Shown one piece after another: positions 36,207-45,618 of a DNA stretch of 64,000 nt. Position numbers and translations under genes: made by a program. The stretch is from an uncultured Pelagibacteraceae bacterium (lineage in GTDB: Bacteria; Pseudomonadota; Alphaproteobacteria; Pelagibacterales; Pelagibacteraceae). The first letter of the stretch is position 1, and every line of letters starts with the position of its first letter. A model generated the notes under the pieces. It saw only the letters and a list, made by a program, of their open reading frames with translations. It did not search any database and was not told where the DNA came from. The stretch is from assembly GCA_902594705.1 (NCBI GenBank), contig CACJNI010000003.1, positions 62,001-126,000 on the forward strand. Direction: 5' to 3'.

Positions 36207-37406
36207 ATGAATTATTTTGAGAATAAAAAAATACTGTTAATTATATGTGGTGGAATTTCTGCTTACAAAAGTCTTGAGTTAATAAGATTATTTAAGAAAA
36301 ATGGTTCTCGTGTAAAAACTATAATAACAAAAAATGCAAAAGAATTTGTAACTCCATTATCTGTATCGTCTCTTTCCCAAGAAAAAGTTTATGACGATAT
36401 ATTTAGTGCAGAAAACGAAGCTGAGATGGACCATATATCTTTATCAAGATGGGCTGATGCAGTATTAGTAGCACCAATTACAGCTAATACCATATCTAAA
36501 GTAGCCTCGGGAAATGCAGAAGATTTGGCGTCTACTGTTTTATTAGCTTCTAACAAACAAATATTTTTAGCACCGGCAATGAATGTAAGAATGTGGGAGC
36601 ATCCTTCTACTAAAGAAAACATATTAAAATTAAAAAGCTTTGGATACAAAATTATTGGGCCAGAGATAGGAGATATGGCATGTGGTGAATACGGTGAAGG
36701 AAAAATGACAGAACCAAATGAAATAGTCAATACGCTTAAAAATTATTTTTCTAATTTAGATAAAAATAAAAAATTAAAAGCTTTAGTTACTGCAGGACCA
36801 ACTAATGAATATATCGATCCTGTAAGATTTATTACAAATAAATCCAGTGGCAAACAAGGATATGAAATAGCCAAATGTCTTAGAGACAATGGATTTGATA
36901 CGACACTAATTTCTGGAAAGACAAGCATTAAACCTTTGGACGGTGTTAATTTTGTGAGTGTTGAAACGGCTGAAGAGATGTTCAAAGAAAGTTTAAATAA
37001 TCTACCAACAGATGTAGCTATTTTTTCTGCAGCTGTCTCTGATTTTAAAGTGAAAAATTATAAAAGTACAAAAATTAAAAAGAATGAAGAATTTAACTTA
37101 GAGCTAGAAAAAAATATCGATATTTTAAATCATATATCTAATCATAATTCATTAAGACCAAAAATAACAATTGGTTTTGCGGCAGAAACAAACAATCTCT
37201 CGACAAATGCAAGGGAGAAGTTGAATGAAAAAAATTGTGACTGGGTAATTGCAAATGATGTCTCAGATCAAACTATAGGATTTGGATCAGATTTTAATAA
37301 AATTTCTATATTTTACAAAGATAAACCTGAAGAAAATTTTGAAAAGATGAGTAAATCATTGGTCGCTGAAGAAATAGTCAAAAGAGTAATTCAACAGATT
37401 AATTAA
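36207..37406 (+). CDS. coaBC: Bifunctional phosphopantothenoylcysteine decarboxylase/synthetase
   Basis: 399 residues. The N-terminal CoaC flavoprotein has LLIICGGISAYKSLELIR, the catalytic His in WADAVLVAPITANTI region and PAMNVRMWEHPST; the C-terminal CoaB half has VTAGPTNEYIDPVRFITN, KSSGKQGYEIA and ADVSDQ-like AND VSDQTIGFGS, the last typical of CoaB. It carries out two consecutive steps of coenzyme A synthesis. Next gene dut starts 4 bp later. Confidence 0.94.
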   Translation: MNYFENKKILLIICGGISAYKSLELIRLFKKNGSRVKTIITKNAKEFVTPLSVSSLSQEKVYDDIFSAENEAEMDHISLSRWADAVLVAPITANTISKVASGNAEDLASTVLLASNKQIFLAPAMNVRMWEHPSTKENILKLKSFGYKIIGPEIGDMACGEYGEGKMTEPNEIVNTLKNYFSNLDKNKKLKALVTAGPTNEYIDPVRFITNKSSGKQGYEIAKCLRDNGFDTTLISGKTSIKPLDGVNFVSVETAEEMFKESLNNLPTDVAIFSAAVSDFKVKNYKSTKIKKNEEFNLELEKNIDILNHISNHNSLRPKITIGFAAETNNLSTNAREKLNEKNCDWVIANDVSDQTIGFGSDFNKISIFYKDKPEENFEKMSKSLVAEEIVKRVIQQIN

Positions 37407-37410
37407 CTTA

Positions 37411-37848
37411 ATGGTGAAAGTCTTAATTAAAAAATTAGACAAGAAAGTTAAACTACCAGAATATAAAACAACAGGTTCATCTGGACTAGATTTGACTGCA
37501 TTCATTGAAAAGAAAATATTAATTAAACCAGGCGAAAACGCTTTAGTGCCAACAGGTATATCAATTGCAATACCTGAGGATACCGAAGTTCAGATCAGGC
37601 CGCGATCAGGTTTGGCAGCCAAAAATAATATAAGTATATTAAATACTCCTGGAACAATTGATAGTGACTATAGAGGAGAAATAAAAGTAATTTTATTTAA
37701 TCATGGAGATAAAGACTTTACAGTAAATAACGATGATAGGATTGCACAAATGATATTAATGCCAATTCTAAAAGTAGATTTTGAAACTGTAGAAACTTTG
37801 CCTGAGACAATTAGAGGTTCAGGTGGATTTGGATCAACGGGTAAGTGA
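37411..37848 (+). CDS. dut: dUTP diphosphatase
   Basis: 145 residues, trimeric dUTPase. The five motifs are in order: SSGLDLTAF, RPRSGLAAKNN, LNTPGTIDSDYRGEI, RIAQMILMP and GSGGFGSTG at the C-terminus. It removes dUTP and provides dUMP. It overlaps the following gene by 4 bp (GTGA), so the coaBC-dut-thiF run is a single coupled unit. Confidence 0.96.
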   Translation: MVKVLIKKLDKKVKLPEYKTTGSSGLDLTAFIEKKILIKPGENALVPTGISIAIPEDTEVQIRPRSGLAAKNNISILNTPGTIDSDYRGEIKVILFNHGDKDFTVNNDDRIAQMILMPILKVDFETVETLPETIRGSGGFGSTGK

Positions 37849-38597
37849 AAAATTCATTATCTAAACGAAAGCTTGAGAGATACTCTAGACAAATAATACT
37901 TAAGGATATTGGTATATTAGGACAAAAGAAAATAATTAATTCAAAAGTTTTAATTGTAGGAATTGGTGGATTAGGTAGTCCAGTTGCAGATTTGTTGGCT
38001 AGATGTGGTGTAGGGTATATAGGTGCAATTGATCACGATAAAGTAGATATTTCAAATCTTCAAAGACAAATTTTGTATACTTCAAAAGATGTTGGAAAAT
38101 TTAAGGTTGATATCTTTAAAAGGAGAATAAAATTAATTAACAGAGATGTAAAAGTCAAAATTTTAAAAGAAAAAGCATCAGAAAAAAATTTAAATAAAAT
38201 TATAAAAGATTTCGATATAATTGTAGATGGAACAGATAATTTTAAAACTAAATTTTTAATAAATAAATTTTCATTAAAATATAAAAGAAAATTAATAGTT
38301 GGTGCTATTAGCAAATTTGATGGACATATTTTTTCATTCGATTTTAATAATAAATCAAGTCCATGTTTAAAATGTTTTTACCAGTCAGAACCTTCTGATC
38401 AAGTTTTAAATTGTGAAAGTGAAGGAATATTAGGAACTACATCAAATATAATTGGGAGTATGCAAGCAAATGAAGTTTTAAAAAACATAATTTCGTCAGA
38501 TAAAAGTCTTCACTCATCAATTCTAATTATTAATCTGAAAAAACTTGAATTTAGAAAAATAAAATTTACTAAAAAAAAAGGTTGTTTATGCAATTAA
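37845..38597 (+). CDS. HesA/MoeB/ThiF family adenylyltransferase (E1-like)
   Basis: 250 residues. Starts with GTG in the dut stop overlap. The Rossmann ATP site is VLIVGIGGLGSPVADLLARCG, with YSRQIILKDIG before it and DIIVDGTDNFKTKFLIN after. Zinc Cys ligands are in CLKCFYQ and in the C-terminal GCLC. These enzymes adenylate the C-terminus of a ubiquitin-like sulfur carrier (MoaD or ThiS); which partner is used here is undetermined. The sulfur-transfer Cys region SEGILGTTSNIIGS lacks a C-terminal rhodanese domain; a separate rhodanese is at 47122-47484. Confidence 0.88.
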   Translation: MKNSLSKRKLERYSRQIILKDIGILGQKKIINSKVLIVGIGGLGSPVADLLARCGVGYIGAIDHDKVDISNLQRQILYTSKDVGKFKVDIFKRRIKLINRDVKVKILKEKASEKNLNKIIKDFDIIVDGTDNFKTKFLINKFSLKYKRKLIVGAISKFDGHIFSFDFNNKSSPCLKCFYQSEPSDQVLNCESEGILGTTSNIIGSMQANEVLKNIISSDKSLHSSILIINLKKLEFRKIKFTKKKGCLCN

Positions 38598-39034
38598 TCT
38601 TCAAGATTTTAATCATAATATTTTTTACTTCTTATGCCATTTCTGAAAATAATGAAAAATTTTTAATGCTTAAAAATGATAAGGTGAACGTAAGATATGG
38701 CCCAAGTTTTGATTATCCAATAAAGTATATTTACAAGAAAATAAACTTGCCGGTAAAAGTGATTGATAAAAAAGAAAATTTTAGAAGAATAATTGACAAT
38801 AAAAAAAATGGTGGGTGGATACACATTTCTCAATTGAAGCAATCAAAATCCTTTATAACTGTATCAAATAAAATTCTATTCAAAAAACCAACTAAATTTT
38901 CTAAACCCTTGGCTAAAATAGAAACAGGAAGATTATTGATAGTGAAAAAATGCGAAAGGGATTGGTGCTTAGTAGAAACTAAAAGTTTTAAAGGGTGGGT
39001 TGATGAAGAAAATCTTTGGGGAAAAATCAACTAA
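38588..39034 (+). CDS. Exported SH3-like domain protein
   Basis: 148 residues from ATG 38588. A signal peptide (MQLIFKILIIIFFTSYAIS) precedes a bacterial SH3 type domain: NVRYGPSFDYPIKYIY, GGWIHISQL, and a second unit with CERDWCLVETKSFKGWVDEENLWG. Such SH3b proteins bind cell-wall material or act as SH3 accessory domains in the periplasm; function unknown. It overlaps thiF by 10 bp. The gene ends 26 bp before a convergent zinc-ribbon gene. Confidence 0.78.
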   Translation: MQLIFKILIIIFFTSYAISENNEKFLMLKNDKVNVRYGPSFDYPIKYIYKKINLPVKVIDKKENFRRIIDNKKNGGWIHISQLKQSKSFITVSNKILFKKPTKFSKPLAKIETGRLLIVKKCERDWCLVETKSFKGWVDEENLWGKIN

Positions 39035-39060
39035 CCCTCTAAGTTATATATATTAACTAA

Positions 39061-39240
39061 TCATTTTTGTTGGACACAAACGTCTTTGATAACTGGAGCA
39101 TTTGCACAATCAACACATTTAGTCTTTTGAACTATACATCCATCATCAAGGACTTCAACATCAACTATTTTATCACACTTGGAACAAGTTGAAGAAATTG
39201 TTAATCCACATTTTTTACAATTATAATTTTCTATTTGCAT
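39061..39240 (-). CDS. 59-residue Cys-rich zinc-ribbon protein, unnamed
   Basis: A 59-codon frame from ATG 39240 to TGA 39061. It contains CKKC at residues 8-11, CSKC at 19-22, a Cys at 35, CVDC at 41-44 and a Cys at 55. The first two pairs fit a rubredoxin-like zinc knuckle. There is no signal peptide. No ribosome binding site precedes it, but the upstream 150 bp hold three operator-like repeats. Family unknown; it may be a metal- or redox-sensing partner or a zinc-binding domain protein. Confidence 0.65.
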   Translation of the reverse strand: MQIENYNCKKCGLTISSTCSKCDKIVDVEVLDDGCIVQKTKCVDCANAPVIKDVCVQQK

Positions 39241-39284
39241 ATATTAAAAATTAAATATGTAAAAATTATTTTCAACAAATATCC

Positions 39285-39389
39285 TTGCGAATAATTATTA
39301 TTTACGCATTTTTTTTGCGAATAATTATTATTACTACAAATTATCCTTATTAAATTTTTCTTAAATACTTATTGATAATGATTATTATT
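39285..39389 (-). promoter_or_regulatory. Three operator-like repeats upstream of the zinc-ribbon gene
   Basis: Written on the plus strand, TTGCGAATAATTATTATT occurs exactly at 39285-39302 and again at 39315-39332 (30 bp apart, about three helical turns). A third copy TTGATAATGATTATTATT at 39372-39389 matches 15 of 18. The third copy contains GATAATGAT, identical to half of the classical Fur box. This is a probable binding array for a Fur-family regulator, two of which are encoded in the window. It controls the minus-strand gene at 39061-39240. Confidence 0.5.
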
Positions 39390-39627
39390 TACTTTTTGAT
39401 CTACTTGCCCACCACTTATCTAAAATGAAATACCAAATAGAATTAGCAATTGGCTCTACAATTGCATCGGTTAATGCTATCATAAATGATACATCCGCGA
39501 CCAACATCAAAACAGTTATAGCAATTACAAAATGACCAACTGTATAAACAATTGTTCTTAAAATAGAGCCTTTGTTATTGGAATAAATCTGACCGGCAGC
39601 TTTAAAAATACCGTTGGTAACTTCCAT
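39385..39627 (-). CDS. DUF2061 small membrane protein
   Basis: 80 residues. Two hydrophobic helices with the DUF2061 features: RTIVYTVGHFVIAITVLMLV and PIANSIWYFILDKWWA. The family has no established function. Its start overlaps the stop of the beta-hydroxylase-like gene by one base, so it is the last gene of the katG unit. Confidence 0.75.
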   Translation of the reverse strand: MEVTNGIFKAAGQIYSNNKGSILRTIVYTVGHFVIAITVLMLVADVSFMIALTDAIVEPIANSIWYFILDKWWASRSKSK

Positions 39628-40223
39628 TATTCTTTAAACGGGCTTTCAAGAACACAAGCAACTAAGTGAACTCTAGCCTGTTCTCCTCCATTAAAAAAGT
39701 TATGATATTTTGTATTGTTAGTAATCCATACATGTCCATCTGCAGGTAAATGTTTTGCAACATTTTCAATGACCATTGAACAACCTGCATTAGTTACTAT
39801 CGGAATATGCAATCTACACTCTGGATCTTTATGCCAGCTTAGCGTTGATCTTGGCTCTTTTAGTAAAAGCCTTACTCTTCCTAGTTTAAATTTTTTACTA
39901 AGAATTTCATAAACCTCTTTAAAATAAGTTTTCTCGAACTCTGGTAGCAACTGAGTATATTTTGATTCATCAATATCAATATCTCTTGAGACTTCTTTAC
40001 CTGTCTCATCTGCTATAGTCCAATATCTACCTCTGATGTTGTTCCCTTCTATAGAGTCTTTGTTATTTGGAACTTGATTTAGAGGAATTGCACCAAAATG
40101 TGTAACACCTGGCGAATTAAATTTCTTTTTCTCTAAAATTAGATTTAAGTCATTTCGCAATCTATTTATATCAAACTTAATTTCAGGAACTTTATAAAAG
40201 TCTTCGAACGATAGTGATGTCAT
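39627..40223 (-). CDS. Aspartyl/asparaginyl beta-hydroxylase-like protein
   Basis: 198 residues with the AspH domain of the Fe(II)/2-oxoglutarate dioxygenase class: LLKEPRSTLSWHKDPECRLHI and DGHVWITNNTKYHNFFNGGEQARVHLVAC contain the metal His residues and the 2-oxoglutarate Arg. The function is unassigned; related bacterial proteins hydroxylate small molecules, lipids or peptides. It begins 19 bp after katG and is probably cotranscribed with it. Confidence 0.78.
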   Translation of the reverse strand: MTSLSFEDFYKVPEIKFDINRLRNDLNLILEKKKFNSPGVTHFGAIPLNQVPNNKDSIEGNNIRGRYWTIADETGKEVSRDIDIDESKYTQLLPEFEKTYFKEVYEILSKKFKLGRVRLLLKEPRSTLSWHKDPECRLHIPIVTNAGCSMVIENVAKHLPADGHVWITNNTKYHNFFNGGEQARVHLVACVLESPFKE

Positions 40224-40242
40224 TTTTCCGCTTTCCTTAATA

Positions 40243-42480
40243 CTAGTTTAATCTTAAATCAAATCTATCTGCATTCATCACTTTGACCCATGCAGATACA
40301 AAGTCTTTAACAAATTTGTCAGATGAGTCTTTGCAGGCATAGACCTCGGCTAATGCTCTTAATTGAGAATTTGAACCAAAAATAAGGTCAACTCTTGAAC
40401 CTTTCCACTTAGTTTTTTTTGACTTTCTATCTTTACCAACAAAATATTGTTCAGATTTATCAGTTTCTTTCCAAGTGGTACTCATATCAAGAAGATTTAC
40501 AAAATAATCTGTTGATAGAGTTCCAGGTTTTTTTGTAAAAACTCCATTTTTAGAACTATCATAGTTTGTATCTAAAACTCTCATTCCTCCTACAAGAACT
40601 GTCATCTCAGGTGCCGTTAATCCCATTAATTGTGCCTTATCAATTAATTTTTCCTCAGCTGAAACATTAGATTTACCTTTTTTCATGTAGTTTCTAAAAC
40701 CATCAGCTTGCGGCTCAAGTAATCCAAATGAATTTACATCTGTTTGGTCTTGTCTTGCATCTCCTCTTCCAGGAGTAAATGGAACCTGAGTTTTATGACC
40801 AGCTTTTTTTGCTGCCATCTCTATTCCTACATTTCCACCTAATACTATAAGATCCGCCATTGAGACTGATTTTTTATTTGTATCAAATTTTTTCTTAATT
40901 TTTTGTAAACCTTTAATAACCTTTGAAAGTTTTTTAGGGTTATTGACTTTCCAACTTCTTTGAGGCTCAAGCATAATTCTTGCTCCGTTTGCTCCACCTC
41001 TTTTGTCAGAACCTCTGTATGTAGAAGCAGAAGCCCAAGCCGTAGAAACTAAATCAGAAACAGAGATTTTTGATTTTGAAAGCTTTGATTTTAAATCTCT
41101 TATATCTTTTGATTTAAGTTTATATTTTGGTTTATCTATAGGATCTTGCCAAATTAATTGTTCTTTTGGTACTTCGCTACCCAAATAACATGCTCTTGGT
41201 CCCATGTCTCTATGAGTAAGCTTAAACCAAGCTCTTGCAAATGCATCAGCAAATTCATCTGGATTTTGATAAAAATGTTTTGAAATTGGTCCATAACTTT
41301 TATCCATTCTCAAAGATAAATCAGTTGTTTGCATCATTGGAGGATGCATTTTACTTTTATCATGAGCATCAGGAACCATTTTAATTCTCTGACCATTCTT
41401 TTTTGGAGTCCATTGAAATGCTCCAGCAGGTCCTTTTGTCAATTCCCATTCATGGTTAAATAAACAATCGAAGTAACCCATATCCCATTGTGTTGGTGTT
41501 TGTGTCCATGCCCCTTCTATACCACTACTTATTGCGTGTACACCTTTTCCTGATTTGTAATTACTATTCCAACCAGTTGCTTGATCTTGAATTCTTGATG
41601 CTTCTGGATCAGGTCCCTTATGTGATTCAGGTGCAGCACCATGAGATTTTCCAAAAGTATGACCACCAGCAACTAGTGCAACTGTTTCATAATCATTCAT
41701 TGCCATTCGTCCAAATGTTTCCCTAATATCATGAGCTGCTTTCAATGGGTCTGGATTAAAATCTGGACCTTGTGGATTTACATAAATTAATCCCATGTGA
41801 GAAGCCCCCAATGGTTGTTCAAGATCTCTTTTTCCGCTGTATCTCTTAACACCTAACATTTCTTTTTCTGAACCCCAGTAAATATCATCTTCTGGTTCCC
41901 AGATATCAGTTCTTCCCGCTCCAAAACCGAACGTTTTAAAGCCCATTGACTCTAATGCTACATTTCCAACTAGTATAAATAAATCCGCCCAAGAAATTCT
42001 TTTTCCATATTTCTGTTTTATTGGCCACAAAAGTAATCTAGCTTTATCTAGATTAACATTATCAGGCCAAGCATTTAACGGTGCAAACCTTTGATTACCT
42101 GTTCCAGCTCCCCCTCTACCATCACCTGTTCTGTATGTACCTGCTGCGTGCCATGCTAATCTAATAAATAAAGGACCATAATGACCGTAATCTGCTGGCC
42201 ACCAATCTTGTGAGTCTGTCATTAATTTGTTTAAATCTTTTTTGAGTGCTTTGTAATTCAGTTTTTTAAATTCTTTAGAATAATTAAATTTTTTCTCCAT
42301 TGGATTTGATAAATTCGAGTGCTGACTTAAAATTTTCAAATTCAAACTATTTGGCCAAAAATCTCTATTTGTTTGTCCTCTTCCAGCACTAAATTTTGCT
42401 GGTGTTCCTGCACCTGTAAACGGGCACTTGCTTAATTCTGTTGATTTAAATGTTTTACTCTTATGAAGTTCCGCACTCAT
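40243..42480 (-). CDS. katG: Catalase-peroxidase
   Basis: 745 residues, full-length bifunctional haem enzyme. The distal Arg107-Trp110-His111 are in [20 protein letters not shown]; the proximal His is in [17 protein letters not shown]; Trp110 probably joins the Met-Tyr-Trp adduct with the Tyr in LIYVNPQGP. The C-terminal duplicate domain starts around residue 420. It destroys hydrogen peroxide. The promoter has two repeated PerR/Irr-like boxes (42502-42539) and AGGAG at 42492-42496 before the ATG. Catalase genes are not expected in every streamlined marine alphaproteobacterium, so its presence is informative about peroxide exposure. Confidence 0.96.
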   Translation of the reverse strand: MSAELHKSKTFKSTELSKCPFTGAGTPAKFSAGRGQTNRDFWPNSLNLKILSQHSNLSNPMEKKFNYSKEFKKLNYKALKKDLNKLMTDSQDWWPADYGHYGPLFIRLAWHAAGTYRTGDGRGGAGTGNQRFAPLNAWPDNVNLDKARLLLWPIKQKYGKRISWADLFILVGNVALESMGFKTFGFGAGRTDIWEPEDDIYWGSEKEMLGVKRYSGKRDLEQPLGASHMGLIYVNPQGPDFNPDPLKAAHDIRETFGRMAMNDYETVALVAGGHTFGKSHGAAPESHKGPDPEASRIQDQATGWNSNYKSGKGVHAISSGIEGAWTQTPTQWDMGYFDCLFNHEWELTKGPAGAFQWTPKKNGQRIKMVPDAHDKSKMHPPMMQTTDLSLRMDKSYGPISKHFYQNPDEFADAFARAWFKLTHRDMGPRACYLGSEVPKEQLIWQDPIDKPKYKLKSKDIRDLKSKLSKSKISVSDLVSTAWASASTYRGSDKRGGANGARIMLEPQRSWKVNNPKKLSKVIKGLQKIKKKFDTNKKSVSMADLIVLGGNVGIEMAAKKAGHKTQVPFTPGRGDARQDQTDVNSFGLLEPQADGFRNYMKKGKSNVSAEEKLIDKAQLMGLTAPEMTVLVGGMRVLDTNYDSSKNGVFTKKPGTLSTDYFVNLLDMSTTWKETDKSEQYFVGKDRKSKKTKWKGSRVDLIFGSNSQLRALAEVYACKDSSDKFVKDFVSAWVKVMNADRFDLRLN

Positions 42481-42501
42481 TATTATTTATCTCCTTTAAT
42501 A

Positions 42502-42552
42502 TTATAATTATTCTAATTCCTTGTTTATAATTATTCTAAAGAAGATTGTCAA
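42502..42552 (-). promoter_or_regulatory. katG promoter with two PerR/Irr-like operators
   Basis: Minus strand: TTGACA (-35, 42547-42552), a 17-bp spacer, and TATAAA (-10, 42524-42529). The sequence TTATAATTATTCTAA occurs exactly twice, at 42525-42539 (covering the spacer and the -10) and at 42502-42516 (over the start region). It matches the PerR consensus TTATAATNATTATAA at 14 of 15 positions, and its right half ATTCTAA is also that of the Irr box. A repressor there would block polymerase entry. Confidence 0.7.
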
Positions 42553-42586
42553 TAAGTCAGAATATTTATGATGTAATTTTGAAAAC

Positions 42587-42997
42587 CTAGTCTTCTAATT
42601 TAACTAAAACTTCGACTGATTTAATTTTTTTTCCAGGTATAGATTTTTGAATTTCTATTGGTCCTACATCCTCATTTTTAAGATCAATAAGCTTTTCTTC
42701 TTTAACATCGAAGAAGTGGTGATGATCTGTGACATTTGTATCAAAATAAGTTTGATTAGAATTAATAGGTATTTCTTTTAAATATCCTTTTTTATGAAAT
42801 GCATGAACTGTATTGTAAACAGTTGCTAAAGAAACTTTCTCTCCAGTTTTATCTTTTATCAAATTGAATAAGTCGTTTATTGTGAAATGGAAAGTTTTAT
42901 CCCTATTAAATAAAACCTCGCATATATTTATTCTTTGTTTAGTTGGTCTTAAGCTAGAGTTTCTTAGTTTTTCAATAAATTCTTGTTTACTAGTCAT
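42587..42997 (-). CDS. Fur-family regulator, PerR/Irr-like
   Basis: 136 residues from ATG 42997. The winged-helix domain has LRPTKQRINICEVLF and VSLATVYNTVHAFHKKGYL (recognition helix). The metal-binding part contains TDHHHFFDVKEEKLIDL. The C-terminal CxxC zinc site of many Fur proteins is missing, which fits the Irr-type subgroup. It is next to and upstream of katG, and two copies of a PerR/Irr-like operator sit in the katG promoter plus one before this gene, suggesting an autoregulated peroxide/iron response. It is distinct from the second Fur protein at 59542-59961. Confidence 0.85.
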   Translation of the reverse strand: MTSKQEFIEKLRNSSLRPTKQRINICEVLFNRDKTFHFTINDLFNLIKDKTGEKVSLATVYNTVHAFHKKGYLKEIPINSNQTYFDTNVTDHHHFFDVKEEKLIDLKNEDVGPIEIQKSIPGKKIKSVEVLVKLED

Positions 42998-43004
42998 TAG
43001 CAAT

Positions 43005-43038
43005 TTAAAACTATTCTAAACTATTTGTATATTATAAT
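43005..43038. promoter_or_regulatory. Divergent promoter with third PerR/Irr-like operator
   Basis: The 73-bp space between the Fur-family gene (minus) and fabA (plus) contains TTAAAACTATTCTAA at 43005-43019, 13 of 15 matching the katG operators, and a perfect TATAAT at 43033-43038 that could be the -10 of fabA. No good -35 is seen for it. Confidence 0.4.
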
Positions 43039-43070
43039 GTACCTAAATCAAGTAATAAGATTACAAAATT

Positions 43071-43571
43071 ATGAAAAAAAGTTCCTTTAATTACAACGAA
43101 CTAATTGATTGCGCTAATGGTAAGTTATTTGGTCCAGGTAATGCAAAATTACCTTCTCCACCAATGCTAATGTTTGATAGAATTACAGAAATAACTGAGA
43201 GTGAAGGTTTTTATAAAAAAGGATCTATGAAAGCCGAACTTGATATTAAGGATAATTTGTGGTTTTTTGATTGTCATTTTAGAGAAGATCCAGTTATGCC
43301 AGGTTGTCTTGGTTTAGATGCAATGTGGCAGCTGGTTGGCTTTTTTCTTGGTTGGCTTGGAAAACCAGGAAGAGGTAGAGCATTGGGTGTAAGCACTGTA
43401 AAATTTACTGGTGAAGTTCTTAAAAATGTCAAAATGGCAACATACGAAATAGATATGAAAAGAATTCTTGTTAAAGGAGAAACAACTGTGGGACTTGCAA
43501 ATGGAATATTGCTTGCTGATGGAAAAAAGATTTATAGTGCAGAAAATCTTAAGGTAGGATTATTTAAATAA
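43071..43571 (+). CDS. fabA: 3-hydroxydecanoyl-ACP dehydratase/isomerase
   Basis: 166 residues, FabA type hotdog dehydratase. [17 protein letters not shown] and [29 protein letters not shown] contain the catalytic His and Asp. It dehydrates 3-hydroxydecanoyl-ACP and isomerises the double bond to start unsaturated fatty acid synthesis. The fabB ATG follows with a one-base overlap. Confidence 0.95.
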   Translation: MKKSSFNYNELIDCANGKLFGPGNAKLPSPPMLMFDRITEITESEGFYKKGSMKAELDIKDNLWFFDCHFREDPVMPGCLGLDAMWQLVGFFLGWLGKPGRGRALGVSTVKFTGEVLKNVKMATYEIDMKRILVKGETTVGLANGILLADGKKIYSAENLKVGLFK

Positions 43572-44782
43572 TGAAAAGAGTAGTTGTAACAGGACTTGGT
43601 GTAGTTTCATGTTTGGGAAATAACCAAGATGAAGTTTATCAATCGTTAGTTAATACAAAATCAGGAATAACATTTTCTGACGAATACAAAGAGCATAATT
43701 TAAAAAGCCATGTTCATGGTAAACCAAATATCAAATTGGAAGATTATATAGATAGAAAAGTTATTAGGTTTATGGGTGCTGGATCAGCATATAATTATGT
43801 TGCAATGAGTGAAGCAGTTAAAGATTCTGGATTAGAAGAAAATGAGGTTAGTAATATTTCAACAGGTATGGTCATGGGATCTGGAGGACCATCAATTGAA
43901 AATGTGATTTTAGCATCAGATAAAACAAGAGAAAAAAATCCAAAAAAAATGGGTCCATTTATAGTCCCAAGAACTATGGCAAGTACTGCTTCTGCCACTC
44001 TTGCAGTACCGTTTAAAATAAAAGGCACTAATTACACAATAAGTTCTGCATGCGCAACGAGTGGTCATTGTATTGGTAATGCAATGGAGCTCATTCAATT
44101 AGGAAAACAAAATATTATTTTTGCAGGTGGTAGTGATGAGGTTCATTTTGCAATGACTGCGATGTTTGATGCGATGACTGCACTATCATCAAAATATAAC
44201 GATACCCCTGAAAAAGCCTCAAGACCGTATGATAAAACAAGAGATGGTTTTGTAATTGCTGGTGGAGGTGGAGTTCTTGTTTTGGAAGAATACGAACATG
44301 CCAAAGCAAGAGGTGCTAAAATATATGCAGAATTAACAGGATATGGAGCAACATCAGATGGCTATGATATGGTTGCACCATCTGGTGAGGGAGCGGTGAG
44401 ATGTATGAAAATGGCTCTAGCAACTTCAAAAAATAAAATTGACTATATTAATACCCACGGAACATCAACACCTGTAGGAGATATTACAGAATTAAAAGCA
44501 GTTGGAGAGGCTTTTCCAGACTATAAACCTAAGATAAGTTCTACAAAATCTTTATCAGGTCATTCATTAGGTGCAACTTCGGTTCATGAAGCAATTTATA
44601 GTTTGATAATGATGAAAAACAATTTTATTTCAGCTTCAGCAAATATTTCAGAAATGGATGATGAAGCAAAAAACTATCCGATTGTTACACAAGTTGAAAA
44701 AGACGTAAATTTAAATGCAATTATGTCTAACAGCTTTGGTTTTGGTGGAACTAATGCAACATTAGTGTTTGAGAAAGTTTAG
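43571..44782 (+). CDS. fabB: 3-oxoacyl-ACP synthase I
   Basis: 403 residues. The condensing-enzyme Cys is in [14 protein letters not shown], the two His in [11 protein letters not shown] and [14 protein letters not shown], and [14 protein letters not shown] is the C-terminal motif. FabB elongates the cis-unsaturated acyl-ACP made by FabA. It follows fabA in the usual FabA-FabB pairing; fabI begins 4 bp after the stop. Confidence 0.95.
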   Translation: MKRVVVTGLGVVSCLGNNQDEVYQSLVNTKSGITFSDEYKEHNLKSHVHGKPNIKLEDYIDRKVIRFMGAGSAYNYVAMSEAVKDSGLEENEVSNISTGMVMGSGGPSIENVILASDKTREKNPKKMGPFIVPRTMASTASATLAVPFKIKGTNYTISSACATSGHCIGNAMELIQLGKQNIIFAGGSDEVHFAMTAMFDAMTALSSKYNDTPEKASRPYDKTRDGFVIAGGGGVLVLEEYEHAKARGAKIYAELTGYGATSDGYDMVAPSGEGAVRCMKMALATSKNKIDYINTHGTSTPVGDITELKAVGEAFPDYKPKISSTKSLSGHSLGATSVHEAIYSLIMMKNNFISASANISEMDDEAKNYPIVTQVEKDVNLNAIMSNSFGFGGTNATLVFEKV

Positions 44783-44786
44783 ATCT

Positions 44787-45572
44787 ATGAGTTTAATGAA
44801 GGGAAAAAAAGGTCTTATCATGGGCGTTGCCAATGAAAGGTCAATTGCATGGGGTATATCGCAAAAACTAGCTGAAGCTGGAGCAGAGTTAGCTTTTACA
44901 TATTTGGGTGATGCTTTAAAAAAAAGAGTTGTTCCACTTGCAGAAAAACTAAATTCAAATGTAACATTTAGCTGTGATGTAGAAAAAAAAGAAGAAGTTG
45001 TAAAACTATTTGAGGATGTAAAAAGTCAATGGGGAGAAATTGATTTTGTAGTGCATGCAATTGCATTTTCAGATAAGTCTGAGTTGTCAGGAGAATATTT
45101 AAATACTACTCGCGAAAATTTTTTGAGGAGCATGTTAATATCTTGTTTTTCATTTACTGAAGTTGCTAGAGAGGCATCTAAAATAATGAATCAAGGCGGC
45201 AGTATGATCACTTTGAGTTATGAGGCAAATAAAGCCATTCCTAATTATAATGTAATGGGAGTTTGTAAAGCTGCATTAGAATCAAGTGTTAAATATTTAG
45301 CAAGAGATCTTGGAGAAAAGAATATTAGAGTTAATGCGATAAGTGCTGGACCTATAAAAACACTTGCCGCATCTGCTATTGGAGATGCAAAATTTCTTTA
45401 CAAGTGGAATGCCGATCATTCGTTCTTGAAAAGAAATGTTGATAATCTTGATGTTGGAAATTCAGCATTATATCTATTAAGTGATATGGCAAGTGGTGTT
45501 ACTGGTGAAATACATTATGTAGATGCTGGCTATAATAAAGTAGGTATGCCAGATCCAAAAAATATTATATAA
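44787..45572 (+). CDS. fabI: Enoyl-ACP reductase (FabI)
   Basis: 261 residues from ATG 44787. The short-chain dehydrogenase motif for FabI is GLIMGVANERSIAWGIS, and the active site reads YNVMGVCKAALESS with the Tyr and Lys. RVNAISAGPIKTLAAS is the cofactor-binding loop. It completes the elongation cycle. The start at 44787 gives MSLMKGKKG; the earlier start at 44769 overlaps fabB and is less likely. Confidence 0.93.
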   Translation: MSLMKGKKGLIMGVANERSIAWGISQKLAEAGAELAFTYLGDALKKRVVPLAEKLNSNVTFSCDVEKKEEVVKLFEDVKSQWGEIDFVVHAIAFSDKSELSGEYLNTTRENFLRSMLISCFSFTEVAREASKIMNQGGSMITLSYEANKAIPNYNVMGVCKAALESSVKYLARDLGEKNIRVNAISAGPIKTLAASAIGDAKFLYKWNADHSFLKRNVDNLDVGNSALYLLSDMASGVTGEIHYVDAGYNKVGMPDPKNII

Positions 45573-45618
45573 AATCTTAGTAAATTAAATAATTTTAGTT
45601 TTAATAATTTGATTTAAA

